Position numbers and translations under genes: made by a program. Positions 28,673-38,376 of a stretch of DNA of 64,000 nucleotides are shown here, piece by piece. This DNA comes from Cyclobacterium qasimii M12-11B. Lineage in GTDB: Bacteria; Bacteroidota; Bacteroidia; Cytophagales; Cyclobacteriaceae. How positions within the stretch are numbered: position 1 is the stretch's first letter; the number at the start of each line of letters is the position of its first letter. The notes beneath the pieces are model-generated. The model did no database searches. It worked only from the letters and a program-made list of their open reading frames with translations, and was not told the DNA's origin. The stretch spans positions 145,257-209,256 of the forward strand of contig NZ_ATNM01000191.1 in the NCBI RefSeq assembly GCF_000427295.1, written 5' to 3'.

Positions 28673-29353
28673 TTATCTATACTTCCATATGGTGTAAAGT
28701 ATTTTATACCCAGCACCAAAAACGCCCTTAACCGTTCCGCTAACTTTAGACACACCTATTCTTTTTCTATAATTGACTGGCACTTCGGTGTAAGAAAATC
28801 CACTTTTCACCGCTTTGATCTGCATCTCTATGGTCCACCCGTAATCAACATCCTGCATGTTTAGGGCTTGCAATTTATCCCAACGAATAGCACGAAATGG
28901 GCCCAAATCCGAAAATTCTGCATCAAATAACTTACACATTAATTTCGTTGCCAACCAGTTTCCAAAAACCTGAGGCACCGTCATCGACCCATTTTCTCTA
29001 CTACCTTTAGCCCTAGAACCTATGACCATGTCCATGTCTTCGTGAAGAATAGGTTGAATGAGTTTTTCCATTTCTTCAGGAAAGTCACTGTAATCGGCAT
29101 CCAGAAATACGACCAGTTCGGGAGGTGTATCCATCTGCTCCAAATAAGACAAACCTTTAAGGCAAGCTTTGCCATACCCTTTTTGAGGTTCATCCAACAC
29201 TATAGCTCCTGCATCAAGCCCTACCTTTCTGGTATCATCGTTGGAATTGTTGTTCACCACGATGATGTTTCTCACAAACTCAGGAATATCAGCAATTACT
29301 TTACCAATGGCATTGGCTTCATTAAAAGCTGGAATGATTACATCTATCAACAT
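28673..29353 (-). CDS. Family 2 glycosyltransferase, dolichyl-phosphate-mannose-synthase-like
   Basis: This 226-residue soluble GT-A protein has the N-terminal IDVIIPAFNEANAIGKVIAD motif, the metal-binding LDADYSDFPEEM, and GSRAKGSRENG with MTVPQVFGNWLATKLM, as in DPM1-like enzymes that load a sugar onto polyprenyl phosphate. No membrane helix is seen after the catalytic domain, so it is of the short DPM1 type. It lies between the family 2 processive-type enzyme upstream and the lipoprotein downstream. By inference it supplies the lipid-linked sugar for the GT87-like enzyme of the same operon. Confidence 0.88.
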   Translation of the reverse strand: MLIDVIIPAFNEANAIGKVIADIPEFVRNIIVVNNNSNDDTRKVGLDAGAIVLDEPQKGYGKACLKGLSYLEQMDTPPELVVFLDADYSDFPEEMEKLIQPILHEDMDMVIGSRAKGSRENGSMTVPQVFGNWLATKLMCKLFDAEFSDLGPFRAIRWDKLQALNMQDVDYGWTIEMQIKAVKSGFSYTEVPVNYRKRIGVSKVSGTVKGVFGAGYKILYTIWKYR

Positions 29354-29413
29354 AAATTGAATCTAAAAATCTATTTTAAGACTTCTTTAACAAACTGTTT
29401 ATTAATAATAAGG

Positions 29414-30885
29414 CTATCTGGCGCTAGCCAAATAACTTCTAAAGGAAGTGATGCTTACTAAAGTAAAACCCACCGCTAGCATACTGTGAAATACTAGCAT
29501 TTCATAGGTTGCTGTAAAAAAGCGAGAAAATGACCATCGCACTAAAAACTATCGCAAGAATAGCTTCCAGGTAAGCAGTAGGTGGTATCTTTAATTGATT
29601 GTAGGTATTGCCTACCCAGTTCTTCCCTTTACCTGTTAAGTTGTATTTGGGTGTACGAATAAAAGGAGATTTTTTTTCCTGTCAAACCTTCCCATACAGC
29701 CTGTGCATTGTGAACGGAAAGTCCCATTGAAACGGCTAGAAAAACAGGAAGTTCCCATAAAAATCTAAAGAAACTTCTTAAAGTGAATTTCTTTAGATTC
29801 AGATTGGCAAAAAAGTATACCGAGGCAATGATCACAAAACCAAAGAGAAAAAAAGCGGCAAGCTTAAAGTATTCTAATGGAATCATGCCTTTGTAAAAGC
29901 CCCACCAAACTGGAATACTAGACAAACTTACCAATAGTATCGCTATGAAAATCGTTGAATTCAGTAAGTGGGCTGCTGCATGTAATTTCACTGTCATAGG
30001 AAAAGACCCCGTCAATACATGGCCCAAATGCTTCTTCGCACATTCAGCCCCACCTTTTGTCCAGCGAAATTGTTGGGATTTTATCGCTGACATTACCGGT
30101 GGCAACTCAGCTGGAGAAACCACATCCGGTCTGTATACAAATTCCCAGCCTTTTTGCTGTGCCCTGTAGCTAAGGTCAAGATCTTCTGTAAGGGTGTCTG
30201 CATGCCAGTTACCAGCATCAAGGATACATGACTTTCTCCAAATGCCCCCCGTTCCATTAAAGTTTATAAAGGCTTTCTGTGCATTCCTCCCCATTTGCTC
30301 CACCATAAAATGGGCATCTAAAGCAAAAGCCTGAAGGCGGGTAAAAAGCGAGTAATCCTCATTCAGATGTCCCCACCTGGATTGAACCATACCTACTTTT
30401 TCATTTTCAAAATGGGAAACTGTTTTTAACAAGAATTGAGGATCTGGGACAAAATCTGCATCAAAAATGGCTATAAGCTCTCCTTTCGCAATTTCCAACC
30501 CTTCTTTTAACGCTCCGGCTTTAAACCCAGCTCTATCAACCCTGTGAATGTACTTAAAGTCAACCTCGGGATACGTTTTCAAACATTCTTTAATAATGTC
30601 TGAAGTTTCATCAGTGCTATCATCCAACAGCTGAATCTCAAGCTTGTTCATCGGGTATTGCATTTTTGCAATGGCATGAATAAGCCTTTCCACTACATAT
30701 TTTTCATTGAAAATAGGCAACTGGATCGTCACAAAAGGGAGTGCTTTGTTTTCGACCGTAGCCATGGGCATTTTATTGTCTTTAAATCTAAAAAAATGCC
30801 ATAATAAATTCGCTTGCGCAAAACTGTAAAATAAAATAAAACACATGGCAAGGCCATATATTACTAAAAACACATTCATCAACAT
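29414..30885 (-). CDS. Membrane family 2 glycosyltransferase (cellulose-synthase-like), C-terminus split by two indels
   Basis: This integral membrane GT2 has an N-terminal helix, the catalytic domain (VTIQLPIFNEKYVVERLI, LDDSTDET, DADFVPDP, TEDLDLSYRAQQKGW, QQFRWTKGGAE) and at least four C-terminal helices. The intact frame gives 418 residues and ends at 29629. The true C-terminus continues in other frames: with one A fewer in the run at 29670-29677 it reads SPFIRTPKYNLTGKGKNWVG and a further helix, and with one C fewer at 29517-29518 it goes on as YEMLVFHSMLAVGFTLVS to the stop at 29414. Such enzymes (for example glucomannan or ceramide-glucosyl types) make and often export a glycan or glycolipid; the product is unknown. 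It starts 2 bases after the polyferredoxin gene. Confidence 0.85.
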
Positions 30886-30887
30886 TT

Positions 30888-32432
30888 CTATAATTTTGCT
30901 TTAACTGAGTCATTGCCTATAATAATCGGCATATCATTGATTCGGCCTTCCTCGTCACCATTTTCTAACTTCAATACTCCTCTTGGGCAAACTGCAGAAC
31001 AGACCCCACAACCTACGCAAGAAGAACGTACAATGTTTTGGCCTCTTTGGGCATACCACCTAACGTCAATTCCCATTTCACAATAGGTGGAGCAATTGCC
31101 ACAGGAAATACACTGACCTCCATTGGTAGTAATCCTAAACCTTGATTTAAATCTTTGGACCAATCCAAGATAGGCAGCCAAAGGACAACCAAATCTACAC
31201 CATACTCGGTTCCCCATGAATGGATAAAAACCAGTACCAACCACACCCGCAAAAATAGAACCTATTGCAAATCCGTAAATGGAATGCAATTGATCGGTTG
31301 CCTGGCCTAATAGCTCAAAGCCCATGAAATAATTCGTAATGGTCAGTCCTGTCATTACAACAGCAAAAACCAGGACACCATGAATAAGGTATCTTTCTAT
31401 TTGCCAAGATTTTACAGACTTATCGGACAATTGGCGGTAAGGGTCACCCAAGGTTTCTGCCAGGCCACCACAGCCACAAACCCAGCTACAATACCATCTC
31501 TTACCATAAAAATAGGTAAACAATGGTACACCTATAACTATTAGTAGAATTCCAAAAATAAGCATAAACATTCCCAGTGCACCGGAATTAATCATTCCAT
31601 CCAACCGGTATTCGTAGAAAAAAGAATAATCTAGTGGCCAAATGTTTTTGAAATCATGCCAAGGTTTATTAAATAAAACCAAAATTTCGGGTAGGATAAA
31701 GGCAAATGACAATTGGAAAAACATTACAGAAGTCGTTCGAATCAACTGGTAATTATTCCCTTTGTATTTCCTGAACATCCTAAGGCCCATTACCACAATA
31801 GCAAATGAATAAATAAAACCATATAAAAACCATTGGCTGGCAGGCCCTCCTGATAGAAATATGCTTATAGGGTCTACCATTAAAACCAGATTTGTAAGGT
31901 ATTCAGGAAACCAATATAGTAGGATGTAAAAAAGGATAAGGTAGGCACCGGTAATCATACCCAGCCATCCCCTGGCCATCATGGACGAAAAGAATATTCC
32001 GTCATTCTTTATCCCATCCGGAACCCCGCGATACAAAGGCAATATGTATAAAAGGCCTCCCAAAATTGTAAGCCCAATGGATAAGGACAAGAAAATTAGG
32101 GGATGCTCTTTGACAGGTCCTATGGAAGATGCTTTGGTGATTGAGAAGGAATAATCATCCCAGATAACCTTATCCCATTCCTGGTTACTCTTTAAAGTCT
32201 CATTGTAGGAATTGAAATAATCTTTGAATGAAGAAATAAAAGCAAAGTTAGAAGTATACAGTTTCCCAAACATGGGTCTAAGCACTTCAACCATTGCTTC
32301 GTTATGAATGTCTTTTGTGGCTGCAATAGTAGTTGCTTCATCCAGTTGGTAGCTGCCCAAAAAAGGTGTAACAGTGAAAATCACCAAACCAACTATGGTA
32401 AGTAACACCCCAATTTTTTGTAGAATTTTCAT
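30888..32432 (-). CDS. Membrane polyferredoxin (NapH/NosR-like 4Fe-4S protein)
   Basis: This 514-residue protein has an N-terminal helix, a periplasmic segment of about 100 residues, about eight further helices, and the NapH/NosR-type motifs CSWVCGCGG and CRFGCPLAAYLG at membrane ends. The C-terminus carries two cytoplasmic [4Fe-4S] sites, CISCGNCSTYCEMG and CVGCGVCSAVCPRG. Related proteins move electrons between cytoplasmic donors and the quinone pool or periplasmic enzymes. Its start overlaps the stop of the FAD oxidoreductase gene by 4 bases (translational coupling), so that enzyme is the probable electron donor. It is followed 2 bases later by a membrane glycosyltransferase gene, an unusual pairing. 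There is no nos or nap gene nearby. Confidence 0.85.
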   Translation of the reverse strand: MKILQKIGVLLTIVGLVIFTVTPFLGSYQLDEATTIAATKDIHNEAMVEVLRPMFGKLYTSNFAFISSFKDYFNSYNETLKSNQEWDKVIWDDYSFSITKASSIGPVKEHPLIFLSLSIGLTILGGLLYILPLYRGVPDGIKNDGIFFSSMMARGWLGMITGAYLILFYILLYWFPEYLTNLVLMVDPISIFLSGGPASQWFLYGFIYSFAIVVMGLRMFRKYKGNNYQLIRTTSVMFFQLSFAFILPEILVLFNKPWHDFKNIWPLDYSFFYEYRLDGMINSGALGMFMLIFGILLIVIGVPLFTYFYGKRWYCSWVCGCGGLAETLGDPYRQLSDKSVKSWQIERYLIHGVLVFAVVMTGLTITNYFMGFELLGQATDQLHSIYGFAIGSIFAGVVGTGFYPFMGNRVWCRFGCPLAAYLGLVQRFKSRFRITTNGGQCISCGNCSTYCEMGIDVRWYAQRGQNIVRSSCVGCGVCSAVCPRGVLKLENGDEEGRINDMPIIIGNDSVKAKL

Positions 32433-33781
32433 GAGTTGTATCCAAATATTTTTTGAAAAATAGATTTTTTAGAAAGCTGTACATCTCTGCCCTTCTCTTG
32501 ATTGTATTTATTAACCACCTCCATATGGTAGTCTTTATAGAATTCCGGATTAAAACTGGCTTCTCGCAGTTGTTTCATAAGCCTATCGGCTTTCCATCCT
32601 TCCTTAATTGCGGTATCAAAAAACTCGTGTCTCATCCTCCAACCGAATACATTGGTGGCTAGAATGCGGTCTTCTGCGTCAAATAACAATCTTATTGCCA
32701 TTTTCCCTTTATCATCCTCCCAATAAAACGACCACTTATCTTCGCCCCATGAAGTTGGTAAAAACCCATAGGTTTGGTACTCAATGTCAAAAAACTTCGC
32801 AGAATTAAACCAAATCCCTGGTTTATAATCTACTTGGTTGTCATGCGTAAGGTTGTAAGCCAGCGTTTCGCCATGCATCCTTCCCGTATACCACACTTGT
32901 TCAATATTTTTTCTATCAGGCCCAGGAGCTTCAGTAAATTCAACACAATCTCCTATGGAGTAAACTTCAGGAATATTGGTTTGAAATTTTTTGTTGACGA
33001 CTATACCTCTATTGGTTTTTAAGCCTGAATTTTTCAGAAAATCTATATTTGGACTGACTCCAGCAGTTAAACCAACAAACTCACAAGGTATAATTTCTCC
33101 AGTCGAAGTTTTCACAGCTTTGACCTCTCCATTGCCATCATCTAAAATTTCTGATAATTCGGTAGACAACCTTAAATCTATATGGTGTTCTTTAATATGC
33201 CTGGCGACTAATTGAGCCTCTTCTGGAGGCAGTACATTGTCCCAAAAACATTTACCTCTCACCAAAAAAGTAACGGGTATTTTTCGCGTGGCGAACATTT
33301 CAGCCATTTCAACGCCTATCAGGCCACCACCTACAATTACAGCTCGGGTGATGGCACTTGTACGCTTTTCCATGCTATTCAAATCTTGCATGCTGTACAA
33401 TCCCTGAACTCCCAAAAGATCCTGCCCTGGCCATCCAAATTTATTGGGTTTGGAGCCAGTAGCTAAAATCAATCTATCATAGGAAAGCTTTTCCCCATTT
33501 TCAAACGATAAAGACTTAAGGTCAAAATCCACTTGTTTCACCCAGCCAGATTTTAGGTCAATTCGGTTTTTACTCCAAAAATCATCCGCATAAGGTTTGG
33601 TATGTTCATACTTCATATGCCCCATGTAGATATACATCAAGGCTGTACGTGAGAAAAAATAATCCGTTTCACCAGAAACAATTGTGATTTTCACTTGACT
33701 GTCTACTTTTCTAATATGTCGTGCACAAGTAACTCCTGAAATACCATTTCCTACAATAACAATCTGATTAGATGCTTCCAT
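32429..33781 (-). CDS. NAD(P)/FAD-dependent oxidoreductase
   Basis: This 450-residue protein has a FAD-binding GNGISGVTCARHIRK, a central NAD(P)-binding VIVGGGLIGVEMAEMFA, and the flavin-binding EVYSIGDCVEF motif of the pyridine nucleotide-disulfide oxidoreductase class II (ferredoxin/nitrite-reductase-like) family. No redox-active CxxxxC pair is seen. The C-terminal part (WYTGRMHGETLAYNLT, FFDIEYQTYGFLP) is longer than in simple ferredoxin reductases. It heads the six-gene operon and overlaps the polyferredoxin gene by 4 bases, so it probably feeds that protein with electrons from NAD(P)H. The 325-base gap upstream, to the next gene, shows no feature I can name. Confidence 0.88.
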   Translation of the reverse strand: MEASNQIVIVGNGISGVTCARHIRKVDSQVKITIVSGETDYFFSRTALMYIYMGHMKYEHTKPYADDFWSKNRIDLKSGWVKQVDFDLKSLSFENGEKLSYDRLILATGSKPNKFGWPGQDLLGVQGLYSMQDLNSMEKRTSAITRAVIVGGGLIGVEMAEMFATRKIPVTFLVRGKCFWDNVLPPEEAQLVARHIKEHHIDLRLSTELSEILDDGNGEVKAVKTSTGEIIPCEFVGLTAGVSPNIDFLKNSGLKTNRGIVVNKKFQTNIPEVYSIGDCVEFTEAPGPDRKNIEQVWYTGRMHGETLAYNLTHDNQVDYKPGIWFNSAKFFDIEYQTYGFLPTSWGEDKWSFYWEDDKGKMAIRLLFDAEDRILATNVFGWRMRHEFFDTAIKEGWKADRLMKQLREASFNPEFYKDYHMEVVNKYNQEKGRDVQLSKKSIFQKIFGYNS

Positions 33782-34106
33782 AAATCAATTTATGACAAAA
33801 TTTCCATTTGACCCCAAAATGAACAATATTGGTTTTATTACATGATAGAATTACTTTCTGAGAAGACTCAGAAAACTCCATGACAAAATCCCAGTTTAAA
33901 CTTAGCTGCTTGGATGCTATTTTCTATTGCTTCAAAATAACCCTTCCACTTGCATAATTGTGGTGATATTATACAAATTGCCCTTCTAGTATAGTTAGGT
34001 AACGGATCAAAGGAGAAAAAAAATCATTTTGATCCAAATAAATTCAAAAAAAAAATTACTCGTCTCAAATATAATAGGAAAACTGATTCTCCAACCGAAG
34101 TCTCAA

Positions 34107-35179
34107 TTATTGGTTTTTAAAATAAATAACAAACTCAGTTCCTTTATCTGGTTTGCTCTTGACCTCTATTCTACCACCAAGGGCAGTAACATAATTGTGA
34201 ACCAAATACAATCCTATACCCTGGCTTTCTTCATTGTTATGAAACTTCTGATCAAATCCAAAAATCCTCTTTTCCACTTTCTCCATATCGAACCCTATGC
34301 CGTTGTCTTTCACTGAAAGACCGGTAATACCGGCTTTAGAAAACGAAAATATTTTAATTACTGGATCTATATCAGGTCTGGTATACTTAATGGAATTAGA
34401 AATAAGATTTAAAAAAAGACTTTCTAAATACGATTTATTGAAATCAACCGTGGGTACTTCAGAAAAATCCGAAATAATATTTGCGTTGGAGTTTTTAATT
34501 AATGACTTGATGGCGCTTGTTGATTGATTCAACAACTCTTGAAAAGATAGCGTTTCAACCTTAATAACCAGTAATTCTTCTTTCTTAAGAGAGGTAAGAA
34601 ATTCATCAAGATGGGTTTTTAGCCCTTTCGTAGATTTCTGGAGCATGTCCACTATTTCTAGATTCTCCTGGTCTTTTATTTTCTCAAGGTCTAAAAGTTC
34701 TATAAGAGCCATTAAATTATTGACAGGAGACCTCAGATCATGAGAAATAGTGATGGTCAATCTTTTAAGCTTTTCATTTGTACTAGAAAGCTCTTTGATC
34801 AACTCATTTCTTTTGACCTCCATCTCCTTTTTGGGATTTACAAGCCTCGCCATTCCAAAAATTAACTTTTTTTCAGGTACGAGTTTTGAAGTCCATGAAA
34901 GCCATAATATTTCTCCCGACTTGGACAAATACCGATTTTCAAAATTGTTTAACGAAGTGCCTTTTTTAAATTTTCTCTGATTTGATGAGTAGACTCCTTG
35001 TCATTAATATGAATAAAATCATTAAGCGGTTTATTTACCAATTCCTGCTCTGAATAGCCTAGAACCTTTTGAAATGCAGGATTAATTTTTACAAAACATC
35101 CATCAAACCCCACCAAGCAAAGTAATTCGGGCGATAAATTAAAAAACACATTAAAATCAAAAATCTGCGTTCTGCACAA
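34107..35179 (-). pseudogene. PAS-domain sensor histidine kinase, frameshifted
   Basis: The first frame (35179-34949) encodes a PAS domain (FNLSPELLCLVGFDGCFVKIN, FQKVLGYSEQELVNKPLNDF). The second frame continues it (FENRYLSKSGEILWLSWTSK) and carries HisKA (TITISHDLRSPVNNLMAL, phospho-acceptor His) and HATPase motifs (LISNSIKYTRP, VKDNGIGFDM, SQGIGLYLV). One A missing from the run at 34962-34967 explains the break, giving about 358 residues. The start of the first frame is a TTG with no nearby ATG, so an N-terminal part may also be lost or the true start differs. No response regulator gene is next to it; it is an orphan soluble kinase. Confidence 0.8.
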
Positions 35180-35267
35180 TTTCCTAAATAATACCTATTG
35201 AATTTAAATCATTACCCTTTACATAAAGAAGGCATGACTATCAAATATAACTATTTATAAAAAAAAG

Positions 35268-35325
35268 AAACAGAATTTTATTTTTTTCTATAATTAAAAC
35301 AATTAATTCTAGAAAAATTCTGTTT
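35268..35325 (-). terminator. Possible terminator after the sialidase gene
   Basis: AAACAGAATTTT (35268) and AAAATTCTGTTT (35314-35325) form a 12-base perfect stem with a large AT-rich loop, followed on the minus strand by CTTTTTTTT. The long loop makes it a weaker call. Confidence 0.4.
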
Positions 35326-35403
35326 TCAATGTTTTTATGTTTAATAAAATTATCAAAATTTACAACGTGTTATTTTAAAATGAGATAGGATTAAAGGTAC
35401 TTT

Positions 35404-36960
35404 TTATTGCTGTTCTAATGAAACAATTTCAGAAATCGGTAAAATCTGAAAAGTCATATGTGCTTGACTACTTTCATATATTATACCCAGATTATCCTCA
35501 TCTATCATGGTCATACAACTATAACCCCAACCCTTTTGAGCATCCAATAAAACTTGATTGGCATACGGCCAGGTAAGCCCCTCATCATGGCTTGCTTTCA
35601 CAGTGATATTATACCTACCATCGGTGGCTGATGGGTTAGAAAAAAGCAACCAATTCTGGTTGTACCTGATAAGACTTGCCATGCAAATTGGCTCAATTAA
35701 AGCACTTCTGTTGGAAGGGTGTTCTTGCCAGGTTTTACCCATGTCTGACGTCGTTAAAACTGCTCTTGAACCACCTCGGTCATCTCTCATATTTAACATT
35801 AAATCGCCATTCAACAATTCTACAACCTGAGCTTCAGTGGTTTTTGATCTCGCGCCAGTCCCTACCTGCCAGGTTTCTCCTTGATCTTGACTATAGATAA
35901 TGGTACTATGTGGTATTTGTTCGTTGTCTTTATATTGTGCGGCAAAGACAAGGGTGCCATCTTTCATGCTAATGCCCTTTCCAGGCCCATTGAAAAACAA
36001 TTGCCAGGAAGAATCCTTCATCGGTTGTGTAATATTTAAGGGCTTGGTCCAAGTCAGGCCATCATCTTCAGATTTAACAATCATCAGTTGCCCTGTTTCC
36101 TTAGGGGTCAGACCAGGTTCTGAACTTCTCCATGCTGCTGTCCCAGGCTTACCATGTAGCCAGAGAGCCACAACATAAATGTCCCCGCTAGCTTCATCTA
36201 CTAAAATGGAAGGATCCCCTATACCATTTTGGTTCTGTGGTAACCCTCCCCATTCTACCATATCCATAATAATCTGCATCGGTTCCCAATTATTGCCTCC
36301 ATCTACACTTCTACTCAAACCTACATCTATGTCACCCTGCAAATCAGAAGAGTCATCATACCTAACATCATAAACAGCCATTATCGTCCCAGACGTGCTC
36401 GTAGCGAGGCCAGGGATTCTAAATGCTGCTACCCCATCGTCCCCTTCATTTCGTAGTGCTTTACCTATTCTGTAAGCAAATGTATTTTGCTGCCCAGCAG
36501 GTCTTACTTTTTCCCCAGAAACTTCAATCATGGGTATTTGAAGGGAAAACCTGCTTTTAAGAGGTGTATCTTCAGGAATGGTCACTTTAACAATTAGCTC
36601 TATTGTTCCAGGCAGTAAGCTTTTGTCCTCGAATAACCTCCACCTATTTTCTCCTTTGAGAAATTCACCTTGAAGTGATTCCTCTATCCCTTCCTTATTG
36701 ACCATATCTATTGACAAATCTGTAAATTCGGCATCAGATAGTATTGCGATTTCAAGGCTATTTAGAATATCCTCATTTTTTGATTCCAATTTAAGCCTTG
36801 CTATAGGCGTCGTTTTCCCTTGTATTACAGGAACATAAATCTGTTCAAAAGTAATGTTATCAGAGATGGGAAAATCCTTTTCTCCACCACAAGAAATAAA
36901 ATTCATCAGAAGAGTGCAAACCAATAAAATTTTGAGTTTAAAAACATTCTTTACTTTCAT
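35404..36960 (-). CDS. Sialidase (exo-alpha-sialidase, GH33-like), lipoprotein
   Basis: This 518-residue protein starts with a lipoprotein signal (LLVCTLLMNFISCGGEK). After a beta-sandwich region of about 140 residues (sialidase N-terminal domain) comes the six-bladed propeller with the FRIPGLATS motif (arginine that binds the carboxylate of the substrate) and at least five Asp-box repeats of the form S-x-D-x-G-x-T-W (SVDGGNNW, SEDDGLTW, SQDQGETW, TSDMGKTW, SHDEGLTW). It should cleave terminal sialic acid or a similar ulosonic acid from glycans at the cell surface. It is monocistronic here; the neighbours on both sides do not make a sialic acid operon. Confidence 0.9.
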   Translation of the reverse strand: MKVKNVFKLKILLVCTLLMNFISCGGEKDFPISDNITFEQIYVPVIQGKTTPIARLKLESKNEDILNSLEIAILSDAEFTDLSIDMVNKEGIEESLQGEFLKGENRWRLFEDKSLLPGTIELIVKVTIPEDTPLKSRFSLQIPMIEVSGEKVRPAGQQNTFAYRIGKALRNEGDDGVAAFRIPGLATSTSGTIMAVYDVRYDDSSDLQGDIDVGLSRSVDGGNNWEPMQIIMDMVEWGGLPQNQNGIGDPSILVDEASGDIYVVALWLHGKPGTAAWRSSEPGLTPKETGQLMIVKSEDDGLTWTKPLNITQPMKDSSWQLFFNGPGKGISMKDGTLVFAAQYKDNEQIPHSTIIYSQDQGETWQVGTGARSKTTEAQVVELLNGDLMLNMRDDRGGSRAVLTTSDMGKTWQEHPSNRSALIEPICMASLIRYNQNWLLFSNPSATDGRYNITVKASHDEGLTWPYANQVLLDAQKGWGYSCMTMIDEDNLGIIYESSQAHMTFQILPISEIVSLEQQ

Positions 36961-37208
36961 AACACTGATTTTTCTGCGAAAACGATTTGAATTGCTTATA
37001 TTGATATAAGTTTAATAAGAAAGATGCAATGGCCAATCTATTATTTGATGGAATTACTTCCTTTGAAAGATCATGAAACCCTATCACATTCTTCGAATTT
37101 AAAGATAATCCAAATTTTTTGTAAAAATTGAATATTGGCACATGGCCCGAAGGTAATTTTAATCATTCTCACTCTCTTGGGACAGGCGTTAGCTTTTGGT
37201 TTTCTTGA

Positions 37209-37424
37209 GTTGATATACTTAATGACTATCATGAAAAAATAAAAAGTGAAACTTTTGCTCAATTATTGAAAGTGCTAAATAATTGGGGGAAAGTGGTTAT
37301 CATTTCCACAACCTTTTGTGATATAATTCCACTAACACTTTTTCTATATGATTTAAAGAAGTCCGAATTGAGTTTACTATTTATTGATGCTGTCATTGAT
37401 CAAATTGATTTTCGTGCTTTTTAG
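37209..37424 (+). pseudogene. Possible gene remnant (about 71 codons, no start codon)
   Basis: In the 590-base gap between the sialidase and lipoprotein genes, a plus-strand frame translates as VDILNDYHEKIKSETFAQLL and on through NNWGKVVIISTTFCDIIPLT to IDAVIDQIDFRAF before TAG at 37422-37424. Composition is protein-like, but there is no ATG and the frame is closed by a stop at once upstream. A neighbouring frame just upstream (LIILTLLGQALAFGFLEL) is also protein-like. I recognise no family; it may be the decayed end of a lost gene. Confidence 0.3.
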
Positions 37425-37476
37425 GATAGACAATATCTTGGGGATTTCTCCATGGAAAACACAAGCTTAATGGTTA

Positions 37477-37519
37477 AATAAAAAAGGCTATTCCCCTAAA
37501 TATATTAAGAGAATAGCCT
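37477..37519 (-). terminator. Terminator after the coiled-coil lipoprotein gene
   Basis: AGGCTATTC (37485-37493) pairs with GAATAGCCT (37511-37519); on the minus strand the stem is followed by a T run (TTTTTTATTT). Confidence 0.8.
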
Positions 37520-37547
37520 AGCAGGTGTTATTTAAAGCAACAAAAAC

Positions 37548-37991
37548 TTATATATCATTAAGTTCATCTTTTAATTTTTCAAGGCTTTTTTCTGCCTCTT
37601 TTTCTAACATTTCAAATTCTGATTTAATTTGAACTTTGCGTTTATCTGAAGCTTTTTCGAATTCTCTGGCCTTCACTTCGAGGTTTCTCATATTTTTATC
37701 TGCTGTTGCCAGAAATTCATTAATCGTGGAATTGGCCGGTTCAATCTGGTTTTCTTGAATCTCCTGCTTCAAATTTTCCAGCTCTTCCTTTAATTCCGTT
37801 TGCTCTTCAGCAATCTCATCCTTAAAGGAATTCATGGTCTCACTCAATTCTCTATCGGCTTCGGCGCTTTCTTCTTTCACCTCATTCTTAGTGTTTTCTA
37901 AATGATTCTCAGCAGTTTTGTTTTCACTACATGAGGTAAACATTAAGGATAACGCTACTCCGGTACTGAAATAAATTGCATTAAATTTCAT
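37548..37991 (-). CDS. Small coiled-coil lipoprotein of unknown function
   Basis: This protein of about 147 residues starts MKFNAIYFSTGVALSLMFTSC, a lipoprotein signal with Cys at about 21; the ATG at 37991 is chosen over 38042 because it puts the signal at the N-terminus. The rest is almost wholly charged and helical (many E, K, heptad-like runs such as KDEIAEEQTELKEELENLKQ), predicted as a long coiled coil like small periplasmic or outer-membrane tether proteins. No enzymatic motif. It has its own terminator. Confidence 0.7.
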   Translation of the reverse strand: MKFNAIYFSTGVALSLMFTSCSENKTAENHLENTKNEVKEESAEADRELSETMNSFKDEIAEEQTELKEELENLKQEIQENQIEPANSTINEFLATADKNMRNLEVKAREFEKASDKRKVQIKSEFEMLEKEAEKSLEKLKDELNDI

Positions 37992-38042
37992 AATTGTTGT
38001 TGGTTTAATTTCAATAATGATATTTACTTTAGCTCTCCACAA

Positions 38043-38376
38043 TTAGAATGAGCCAAAGTAGTTAACTGCTTTAAATTGTTCAAAAACGATGCCATTACCC
38101 GTAATGCAAAAGAACAGTTGATCTCGATCAAATTTAAAATAGCCAGCATTTATACCTTACCAGAAATTACTGCGCTTATAAAGCCGTAAAAGCATATTTA
38201 TCTGATGGCTTAAACCTAAATAGTATTGATTTACGTATGTTAAAAAGTGAATGCCAGGGGTGATTTAAGGTGAAAAAAAATCAAAACGATAGTCCTGCTC
38301 TAATTTCCTGGCAAATCTAAATTGAACAATTCTTGTGTATATCCCGTTTTTACTCTGGATTAAAAAATATTAATTT
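38043..38376. other. Intergenic region with one short palindrome
   Basis: Between the coiled-coil lipoprotein and msrAB, the only structure seen is CATTACCCGTAATG at 38093-38106, two 6-base arms with a 2-base centre. No gene was found. It may be an operator for one of the divergent genes but there is no supporting second copy. Confidence 0.3.

Noticed and set aside
30888..32432. NosR or NapH of a denitrification pathway
   Set aside because: The cluster binding motifs fit, but there are no nos, nap or nir denitrification genes beside it; the neighbours are a FAD enzyme and glycosyltransferases.
38231..38237. TACGTAT heptamer upstream of msrAB
   Set aside because: The second half is absent (TAAAAAG) and there is no nitrate gene nearby; a single heptamer is not enough for a site call.
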